Of a stretch of 64,000 nt of DNA, positions 58,238 through 64,000 are shown one piece after another (the first letter of the stretch is position 1; every line of letters begins with the position of its first letter). The translations under genes and the position numbers were made by a program. The DNA is from Maricaulis sp. (lineage in GTDB: Bacteria > Pseudomonadota > Alphaproteobacteria > Caulobacterales > Maricaulaceae): the NCBI GenBank assembly GCA_002692855.1, contig NZMJ01000122.1, forward strand, positions 19,559 to 83,558. Direction: 5' to 3'. The notes beneath the pieces are model-generated. The model saw only the letters and a list, made by a program, of their open reading frames with translations, was not told the origin of the DNA and did not search any database.

Positions 58238-59587
58238 ATGCAATTGGCCACTCCGGAAGCAGCATTCGTGTCACACCAAGGTTCTGAAAAATCGGCAATA
58301 TCGCGATCCGGAAAGGCGCTCTGCGGAAGGTTGCGGGCACCCGGCGACAAATCGGTTTCCCATCGCGCCCTGATCCTGGCAGCGCTGGCGCAGGGCGAAA
58401 GCCGGATTCGCGGCCTGCTTGAAAGCGGCGACGTTCTGGCGACAGCCCGTGCGACGGCCGCTTTGGGGGCGGGTGTCCACAGGGATGCCGAAGGGTGGCG
58501 CATCGTCGGAACGGGCGGGCGATTCACGCGGCCGGGCGCACCTCTCGATCTCGGGAATTCGGGAACCGGTGTGCGCCTGCTGATGGGGGCGGTTGCCGGC
58601 ACGGGCGCGACCGCCGACTTCGTGGGCGATTCCAGCCTGTCCTCGCGGCCCATGGCCCGCGTGCTGGACCCGCTGGCCGCAATGGGCGCGGAATGCACCT
58701 CGACCGGCGGCCGGCTGCCTGTACGCCTGACGGGCGCGCCCCTGAAAGCGATCGACTGGACACCGCAGATGGCATCGGCGCAGGTCAAGTCGGCCATCCT
58801 GCTCGCGGCGCTGGGTGCGCAGGGCGAAACCATCGTGCGCGAGCCCGCCCCCACGCGCGACCACACCGAACGCATGCTGCCCCTGTTTGGCGGGCGCGTT
58901 GAAACTGACGGGCTGACCGTGCGCCTGAAAGGACCGCAATCCCTGACCGGCACCGAATTGACCGTGCCCGGCGACCCCTCGTCCGCAGCCTTCGCGGTCA
59001 TCGCTGCCCTCATCGTGCCGGGCTCCCGGGTGACGGTGACCGGCCTGATCGACAATCCGGCACGCTCGGGGCTCTACAAGGTCCTCGAACGCATGGGTGC
59101 GAAACTCACCCGGTCGCAAGGAGAGACCCATTCGGGCGAAAACACGATCGACCTGACCGCCGAGACCGGTCCGCTGGACGCCATCGATCTCGAAGCCGAA
59201 ATCGCGCCCTCCATGATCGACGAATACCCGGTCCTTGCGGTCGCCGCGGCCTTCGCCAGGGGAGAAACACGCCTCAGGGGGCTTGCCGAACTGCGCGCCA
59301 AGGAGAGCGATCGCCTGGCCGGTACGGCCGCACTGCTCACCGCCAACGGCATCAATGCTCGCATCGAGGGCGACGACCTGATCGTCACGGGATGCGGACC
59401 GGACGGCGTACGCGGCGGCGGGCATGTCAGGACGCATGGCGATCATCGCCTCGCCATGTCGGGACTGGTCCTCGGGCTTGCGGCCCGCCAGCCAGTGTCG
59501 ATTGATGATGCAGGCATGATCGCGACCAGCTATCCCGGCTTCATCCGGGACATGCAATCCCTCGGTGCGGACATGGAGACGGCATGA
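58238..59587 (+). CDS. aroA: 3-phosphoshikimate 1-carboxyvinyltransferase (EPSP synthase)
   Basis: 449 residues. It makes EPSP from shikimate-3-phosphate and phosphoenolpyruvate. LCGRLRAPGDKSVSHRALILAALAQG contains the PEP and S3P-binding Lys/Arg, GNSGTGVRLLMG is the conserved loop, and DEYPVLAVAAAFA, LRAKESDRL and THGDHRLAMSG complete the active site. Sequence style (SGKALCGRLRAPGDKSVSHR) is of the alphaproteobacterial/class II type, but the loop keeps Gly where glyphosate-tolerant CP4-like enzymes have Ala. It overlaps cmk by ATGA. Confidence 0.96.
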   Translation: MQLATPEAAFVSHQGSEKSAISRSGKALCGRLRAPGDKSVSHRALILAALAQGESRIRGLLESGDVLATARATAALGAGVHRDAEGWRIVGTGGRFTRPGAPLDLGNSGTGVRLLMGAVAGTGATADFVGDSSLSSRPMARVLDPLAAMGAECTSTGGRLPVRLTGAPLKAIDWTPQMASAQVKSAILLAALGAQGETIVREPAPTRDHTERMLPLFGGRVETDGLTVRLKGPQSLTGTELTVPGDPSSAAFAVIAALIVPGSRVTVTGLIDNPARSGLYKVLERMGAKLTRSQGETHSGENTIDLTAETGPLDAIDLEAEIAPSMIDEYPVLAVAAAFARGETRLRGLAELRAKESDRLAGTAALLTANGINARIEGDDLIVTGCGPDGVRGGGHVRTHGDHRLAMSGLVLGLAARQPVSIDDAGMIATSYPGFIRDMQSLGADMETA

Positions 59588-60222
59588 TCATCGCGGTGGA
59601 CGGTACACTGGCCTCCGGCAAGGGCACGATTGCGCGTGCGCTGGCCGAGGCCTTTGGTCTGGCGCATCTCGATACCGGCGCGCTTTACCGCGCTGCAGCC
59701 GTCGCCTTGATCGATGCCGGAGGCGATCCCGCCGACGCGAACGCCGCCGCCTCTGCCGCCCGCTCGCTTGATCCGGCCAGCATCGACGAAACGCGCATCC
59801 GCACCGCCGAAGCCGGCGCAGCAGCCTCGGTGATCGCGGCGCACGGTGCCGTCCGTCAGGCCCTGTTCGACCTGCAACGCAGCTTCGCTGCGCGTCCCGG
59901 CGGCGCGGTGCTGGACGGACGCGATATCGGGACGGTGATCTGTCCCGACGCCGATGTGAAGATCTTCGTCGATGCCGATCCGGCCCTGCGGGCCGAACGC
60001 CGCTGGCGTGAATTGGTCGCCGGCGGGGCGGACGTGACGCTGGACGCCATTGCCGCGCAGCTTGCCGAACGCGACACACGGGATGCCGCCCGGGAAGATG
60101 CGCCAATGCGCGCCGCACAGGACTCCATCTTGCTGGATACCAGCCGATTGAGTATAGACGCCGCGGTCAGCGCCGCCATTGCCATTGTCCACGACAAGAC
60201 CAAGGCGGTCCCTGTCCGTTAG
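59584..60222 (+). CDS. cmk: Cytidylate kinase
   Basis: 212 residues. IIAVDGTLASGKGTIARALAE is the P-loop (G-x-x-x-S-GKGT), LDTGALYRA, LDGRDIGTVI and AERRWREL follow as in CMP kinases. It converts CMP and dCMP to the diphosphates. Order aroA-cmk-rpsA is conserved across proteobacteria. Its start overlaps the aroA stop. Confidence 0.96.
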   Translation: MIIAVDGTLASGKGTIARALAEAFGLAHLDTGALYRAAAVALIDAGGDPADANAAASAARSLDPASIDETRIRTAEAGAAASVIAAHGAVRQALFDLQRSFAARPGGAVLDGRDIGTVICPDADVKIFVDADPALRAERRWRELVAGGADVTLDAIAAQLAERDTRDAAREDAPMRAAQDSILLDTSRLSIDAAVSAAIAIVHDKTKAVPVR

Positions 60223-60434
60223 CCGGACGACGCCGCGAACCCGTCCGCGCCGTGAGGAATTCCTCAGGGCGTCCGGGTCGTTTCGCCGTTCATCTGTTGA
60301 ACCCGAGCCCGGGCAAGCCCTGAGACAGGGACTGTTCCGGTTCAAGAAATACGGGGTTGCGCCCCGCGGCGGACACGCCGCTCCGGACGGCCGGATGCCG
60401 TTCCTGCGCAGATCCCAGGAAACCTCTTACCTCC
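60223..60434 (+). promoter_or_regulatory. Structured leader region of rpsA
   Basis: The 212-base gap between cmk and rpsA holds a perfect 14-base palindrome TGAGGAATTCCTCA (60253-60266), enclosed by CCGGACG (60223-60229) and CGTCCGG (60270-60276), so a nested hairpin can form right behind the cmk stop. A second CCCGAGCCCGGG-like hairpin follows near 60301-60312. rpsA is autoregulated by its leader in other bacteria, which makes this a plausible control element. No riboswitch class is recognised. Confidence 0.45.
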
Positions 60435-62324
60435 ATGTCTGAACAAGAAACCCTTACCCCCTCGCGTGATGATTTCGCCGCCATGCTGGAAGCCAGCCTG
60501 GCCGGTCGTGACCTGTCCGAGGGTTCCGTCATCGAAGGCCGCGTCACTGCGGTCGAAAACGATTTTGTGGTCATCGACGTCGGTCTGAAGACCGAAGGCC
60601 GGGTGCCGCTGCGCGAATTCACCGGTCCGGGCGCCAAGGCGCCGGCCGTGGGCGACACGGTCGAGGTCTATCTCGAGCGTATCGAAAACGCGATGGGCGA
60701 AGCCGTCATCTCGCGCGACAAGGCGCGCCGCGAGGAGAGCTGGGACCGCCTGGAAAAGGCCTTCAACAAGAAGGATCCGGTCAACGGTGCGATCATCGGC
60801 CGGGTCAAGGGCGGTTTCACCGTCGATCTGGGCGGCGCTTCGGCCTTCCTGCCGGGTTCGCAGGTCGATATCCGTCCGGTCCGCGACGTTGGCCCGCTGA
60901 TGGGCATGGAGCAGCCGTTCGCGATCCTGAAAATGGACCGCCCGCGCGGCAACATCGTCGTCTCGCGCCGTGCCGTGCTCGAAGAGAGCCGTGCCGAGCA
61001 GCGTGCGGAACTCGTCGGTCAGCTGGCCGAGGGTGAATCCCGTGAAGGCGTGGTCAAGAACATCACCGATTACGGTGCGTTCGTGGATCTCGGCGGCATC
61101 GACGGCCTGCTGCACGTCACCGACATGAGCTGGAGCCGCGTTGGCCACCCGAGCGAAGTCGTGGAAGTCGGCCAGACGCTCCAGGTCCAGATCATCAAGA
61201 TCAACCCGGAAACCCAGCGTATCTCGCTCGGCCTCAAGCAGTTGATGAGCGATCCGTGGGAAGGCGTGAAGGCCAAGTATCCGGTCGACGCCACCTTCAA
61301 GGGCCGTGTCACGAACATCGCCGAATACGGTGCCTTCGTGGAACTGGAGCCGGGCGTCGAAGGCCTGGTCCACGTTTCCGAGATGTCCTGGACCAAGAAG
61401 AACGTCCATCCGGGCAAGATCGTCTCCACCTCGGAAGAGGTTGAGGTGATGATCCTGGACGTGGACGAGGACAAGCGCCGCATCTCGCTGGGCATCAAGC
61501 AGACCCAGGGCAATCCGTGGGATGTTCTCGCCAGCAAGCACCCGATCGGTTCGACCGTGAAGGGCGAGATCAAGAACATCACCGAATTCGGTCTCTTCGT
61601 CGGTATCGACGAGGAAATCGACGGCATGATCCACCTCTCGGACCTCGATTGGCATCGCTCCGGCGACGAAGCCGTCCAGGACTACAAGAAGGGTGATGTC
61701 GTCGAGGCCAAGGTGCTCGATATCGACGTGGACAAGGAACGTGTGTCCCTCGGCATCAAGCAGCTGGAAAACGATCCGATGGATTCCACCGGCGCCAGCC
61801 GTGGCGACACCGTCACCGCCACCGTCACGGAAGTGACGACGGGTGGTATCGAGGTCTCCTTCGGCGATGCCGGCATGAAAGCCTTCATCCGCAAGTCGGA
61901 CCTGGCCCGCGACCGCGGCGAACAGCGCCCCGAGCGCTTCGCTGTCGGCGACAAGCTGGACGCGCGGATCACCAATATCGACAAGGCTTCGCGCCGCGTC
62001 TCCCTGTCCATCAAGGCGCTGGAAATCGCCGAGGAGCAGGATGCCGTGCGCGAATACGGATCGTCTGACTCGGGCGCCTCGCTGGGCGACATTCTGGGCG
62101 CTGCCCTGAAGGAACGCGGCGATGCACCGGCTGAAAAGGCTCCGGCCAAGAAGGCCGAGCCCAAGAAGGCCGACAAGGCCGAAGCCAAGACGGACGGCGA
62201 TGCGCCGGACTTCGACGCCATGACCAAGGCTCAACTGGTCGAGTATGCCGAAGCCAACGGCATCGAGATCAAGAAGAGCGCCAAGGTCGATGAAGTCCGC
62301 GAGGCGGTGAAGGCTGGCGCCTGA
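60435..62324 (+). CDS. rpsA: 30S ribosomal protein S1 with C-terminal helical extension
   Basis: 629 residues, ATG at 60435. Six S1 (OB-fold) domains occupy about residues 25-530, seen in repeated GVVKNITDYGAFVDLGGIDGLLHVTDMSW-like blocks (for example GRVTNIAEYGAFVELEPG and GEIKNITEFGLFVGIDEE). After an Ala/Lys-rich linker (EKAPAKKAEPKKADKAEAK) the last ~34 residues, FDAMTKAQLVEYAEANGIEI with KKSAKVDEVREAVKAGA, form a small two-helix unit like SAP/HeH domains. S1 binds mRNA at initiation; the extra domain is unusual. Confidence 0.96.
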   Translation: MSEQETLTPSRDDFAAMLEASLAGRDLSEGSVIEGRVTAVENDFVVIDVGLKTEGRVPLREFTGPGAKAPAVGDTVEVYLERIENAMGEAVISRDKARREESWDRLEKAFNKKDPVNGAIIGRVKGGFTVDLGGASAFLPGSQVDIRPVRDVGPLMGMEQPFAILKMDRPRGNIVVSRRAVLEESRAEQRAELVGQLAEGESREGVVKNITDYGAFVDLGGIDGLLHVTDMSWSRVGHPSEVVEVGQTLQVQIIKINPETQRISLGLKQLMSDPWEGVKAKYPVDATFKGRVTNIAEYGAFVELEPGVEGLVHVSEMSWTKKNVHPGKIVSTSEEVEVMILDVDEDKRRISLGIKQTQGNPWDVLASKHPIGSTVKGEIKNITEFGLFVGIDEEIDGMIHLSDLDWHRSGDEAVQDYKKGDVVEAKVLDIDVDKERVSLGIKQLENDPMDSTGASRGDTVTATVTEVTTGGIEVSFGDAGMKAFIRKSDLARDRGEQRPERFAVGDKLDARITNIDKASRRVSLSIKALEIAEEQDAVREYGSSDSGASLGDILGAALKERGDAPAEKAPAKKAEPKKADKAEAKTDGDAPDFDAMTKAQLVEYAEANGIEIKKSAKVDEVREAVKAGA

Positions 62325-62353
62325 TCCACTTGCCTGACTGACCAAGCGTAAGG

Positions 62354-62391
62354 ACAGCCGGAGGGGAAACCCTCCGGCTGTTCACTTTTTC
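62354..62391 (+). terminator. Strong terminator after rpsA
   Basis: ACAGCCGGAGGG (62354-62365) and CCCTCCGGCTGT (62370-62381, with one G in the loop) form a 12-bp stem around GAAA, followed by TCACTTTTT. It separates rpsA from ihfB. Confidence 0.93.
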
Positions 62392-62477
62392 GGGGATGGC
62401 CGCGACTCTCATTGACGTCACCCATATGGGTGAGGCAGGGTTCCTTTCCCTTCTCCACAGCCTGAAGGACACATGGC

Positions 62478-62762
62478 ATGATCAAGTCTGAACTGATCGC
62501 CCAGCTGGCGGAGTCCTACCCCAACCTGTTTCACAAGGATGTGGAGCGGATCGTCAACACGATCTTCGACGAGATCGCCGAGGCCCTGTCGCGTGGCGAC
62601 CGGGTCGAGCTGCGCGGTTTCGGCGCGTTTTCCGTCCGTCATCGCCCGGCCCGCGATGGCCGCAATCCGCGTACCGGCGAACCGGTCTCGGTGAAGGAAA
62701 AATTCGTGCCCTTCTTCAAGACCGGCAAGGAATTGCGCGAGCGGGTTGACGCGTCGCGCTAG
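62478..62762 (+). CDS. ihfB: Integration host factor beta subunit
   Basis: 94 residues. [33 protein letters not shown] is the HU/IHF dimer arm, and [43 protein letters not shown] carries the DNA-inserting Pro (RNPRTGE). The acidic residues and position behind rpsA identify the beta chain. IHF bends DNA at specific sites. The alpha subunit is not in the window. Confidence 0.96.
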   Translation: MIKSELIAQLAESYPNLFHKDVERIVNTIFDEIAEALSRGDRVELRGFGAFSVRHRPARDGRNPRTGEPVSVKEKFVPFFKTGKELRERVDASR

Positions 62763-62831
62763 GGGTTGCTCTTCCCAAGACGCAAAACCGGGCTAGACTC
62801 TTCGCCCTGACAACCGGGGAAGGGATGCCTG

Positions 62832-63251
62832 ATGTTCAACGAGTTCAAGAAATTTGCCATGCGCGGCAATGTCGTCGACCTCGCGGTCGGCTTCATCCTG
62901 GGCGGCGCGTTTTCGACCATCGTCAAGTCGCTGGTCGATGACATATTGATGCCGCCGCTGGGCCTGGTGCTGGGCGGGGTGGATTTCACCAACCTTTATA
63001 TCGTGCTGGGCGAAGGCCAGTACGAGTCGCTGGCCGCCGCACAGGAAGCCGGCGCCGCGACGATCAATTACGGCCTCTTCATCAACAATGTGATCGCCTT
63101 CCTCATTCTGGCCTTTGCGCTCTTCCTGATCATCAAGGGCATGAACAGGATGCAGGAGAAGAAGGCAGACGACGTGCCGGACCAGCCGCCGGCCAAGCCG
63201 CGCAACGAGGAATTGCTCGAGGAAATCCGCGACCTTCTCAAGAAGGGCTGA
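62832..63251 (+). CDS. mscL: Large-conductance mechanosensitive channel
   Basis: 139 residues. [31 protein letters not shown] is the N-terminal helix and pore-lining TM1, a short periplasmic loop holds FTNLYIVL, and the second transmembrane helix is [23 protein letters not shown]. The C-terminal bundle is short and charged ([15 protein letters not shown]). It opens on hypo-osmotic shock. A terminator follows. Confidence 0.96.
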   Translation: MFNEFKKFAMRGNVVDLAVGFILGGAFSTIVKSLVDDILMPPLGLVLGGVDFTNLYIVLGEGQYESLAAAQEAGAATINYGLFINNVIAFLILAFALFLIIKGMNRMQEKKADDVPDQPPAKPRNEELLEEIRDLLKKG

Positions 63252-63272
63252 TCGGACTATCTGGAGGATCGA

Positions 63273-63302
63273 AGGGGCGGGGCTTCGGCTCCGCCCTTTT
63301 AC
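63273..63302 (+). terminator. Terminator after mscL
   Basis: AAGGGGCGGGGC pairs, with one bulge and a G-U, to GCTCCGCCCTT around a TTCG tetraloop (63273-63299), followed by TTTT. It overlaps the likely promoter of trpF, so trpF transcription may begin in the last 20 bases before its start or read through. Confidence 0.85.
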
Positions 63303-63319
63303 GTTTCCGGGAGTATCAC

Positions 63320-63958
63320 ATGGCGATTGACGCGAAGATCTGCGGCCTGACCACGCCCGAGGCGGTCGATGCCGCGCTGGCGGGCGGGGCGCGCTGGCTC
63401 GGATTCGTGATCTTCCCCCCTAGCCCCCGTCATCTTTCGCCGCAGCGCGCCGCTGAACTGGCCGAACGGGCATCGGGCCGGGCCGGGATTGTTGCGGTAA
63501 CCGTCAATGCCGATGACGCGCTCCTCAGCGACATCCAGCGCCATATGCGGCCGCACTGGATCCAGCTGCACGGCGCGGAAGGTCCGGCGCGGGTCCACGC
63601 CGCCAGGTCATTCGCGCGTTCCGGGGTCATCAAGGCGTTTGCGGTCCGCACACGAGAGGATTTGAGGCCGGTTTCAGGCTTCGCGTCTGCCGCCGACATG
63701 GTGCTTTTCGACGCCAAGCCGCCCAAGGAGGCGAGCCGTCCCGGAGGCTGGGGCGAGAGCTTTGACTGGACTCTTCTGAAAGGCGCTGACATTCCCCGCC
63801 CCTGGCTCTTGTCCGGCGGGCTGTCCCCGGCCAATGTCCGCGCCGCCGTCGAGGCCTCCGGGGCCAGCGCGGTGGATGTGTCGTCGGGCGTGGAACGCGC
63901 GCCGGGGGACAAGGACCCTGAATTGATCACCCGTTTCCTGCACGAGTGCCAAGCATGA
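63320..63958 (+). CDS. trpF: Phosphoribosylanthranilate isomerase
   Basis: 212 residues. AKICGLTTPEAVDAALAGGARWLGFVIFPPSPRHLSP begins the TIM barrel with the catalytic Cys (KICGLT), then GIVAVTVNADD, IQLHGAEGPARV, MVLFDAKPPK, LLSGGLSPANVRAAVEASGASAVDVSSGVE. The Asp in VLFDAKPP completes the catalytic pair. It isomerises phosphoribosylanthranilate in tryptophan synthesis. In this class trpB normally follows; only 42 bases remain after it here. Confidence 0.95.
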   Translation: MAIDAKICGLTTPEAVDAALAGGARWLGFVIFPPSPRHLSPQRAAELAERASGRAGIVAVTVNADDALLSDIQRHMRPHWIQLHGAEGPARVHAARSFARSGVIKAFAVRTREDLRPVSGFASAADMVLFDAKPPKEASRPGGWGESFDWTLLKGADIPRPWLLSGGLSPANVRAAVEASGASAVDVSSGVERAPGDKDPELITRFLHECQA

Positions 63959-63983
63959 TGTATGAGACACGCGTTCGTTTCTC

Positions 63984-64000
63984 CCCCCGCCTGCGGGGGG
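63984..64000. repeat. Palindromic GC hairpin at the window edge
   Basis: CCCCCC-GCCTG-CGGGGGG (from about 63984) is cut by the window end. It resembles the terminator- or repeat-type hairpins seen at 17215-17357. No coding start is called after the trpF stop: an ATG at 63955 overlaps the stop but has only 15 codons visible. Confidence 0.4.

Noticed and set aside
60342..62345. Leftward 667-codon frame antisense to rpsA
   Set aside because: Pure shadow of a highly codon-biased ribosomal protein gene.
63955..64000. Possible gene start overlapping the trpF stop (MMYETRVRFSPRL...)
   Set aside because: Only 15 codons are visible, they run into a GC hairpin, and the peptide does not look like TrpB.

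Overview
The window reads as a stretch of chromosome from a high-GC alphaproteobacterium, most likely of the Maricaulales/Hyphomonadaceae type (stalked or marine Caulobacter relatives). The reasons are parAB at the left edge, an ECF sigma/ChrR-type pair, an IalB-family protein, a CC0125/CC1285-type lipoprotein, a FYDLN-acid protein next to aroA-cmk-rpsA, a mitofilin-like gene inside a hem operon, and lptC-lptA-lptB-rpoN-hpf-ptsN in the usual alphaproteobacterial order. The lineage is inferred from gene content; no 16S gene is present. parAB suggests the replication origin is not far from the left end. No complete mobile element, phage or CRISPR array was seen.

Layout. 0-7.4 kb: parA end, parB, cell-envelope genes (MipA-like, UrcA-like), tRNA-Ala(CGC), yggT-folD, an orphan receiver protein, a glycosyltransferase and small secreted proteins. 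7.4-16 kb: TonB-dependent receptor, SDR dehydrogenase, isoaspartyl peptidase plus SPOUT methyltransferase, sigma/anti-sigma pair, IalB-like protein, DUF6065 protein and rlmN. 16-19 kb: a small accessory patch with an AT-rich DUF2971 gene wedged without gaps between two GC-rich genes, an inverted-repeat intergenic element, an extensin-like protein and a DUF3800 protein. 19-26 kb: a lipoprotein methyltransferase, a host-attachment-type protein, a creatininase/DUF4287-like/kelch operon, and the leftward operon tsaD-gpsA-yciI-Rieske. 26-31 kb: the overlapping operon hemC-hemD-mic60-like-hemY-like-udk, then tRNA-Thr(CGT).

31-42 kb is the most distinctive part and mostly encodes exported proteins: a small lipoprotein, a 975-residue S8 protease autotransporter with sixteen tandem heptads of the form xGDI(D/N)PF, a membrane TPR/degenerate-GGDEF/EAL protein, a secreted CinY/Het-C-like protein, a secreted protein built of three 144-residue repeats, and a metallo-beta-lactamase/rhodanese/rhodanese fusion. 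42-48.6 kb: methyltransferase with a zinc ribbon, secreted proteins, GNAT plus RimK-like ATP-grasp ligase, and an SGNH-like membrane-anchored protein.

48.6-64 kb is mostly core: RNase D-like exonuclease, LPS transport genes, sigma-54, ribosome hibernation factor, PtsN, a three-gene signalling cluster (receiver-PAS, PAS histidine kinase, receiver), tRNA-Ala(GGC), FYDLN-acid protein, aroA-cmk-rpsA-ihfB, mscL and trpF. Ribosomal protein S1 carries a lysine/alanine-rich linker and a small helical C-terminal domain.

Coordinates, overlaps, motifs and repeats were read directly from the sequence. Family names come from recognition of motifs and are not backed by a database search here.
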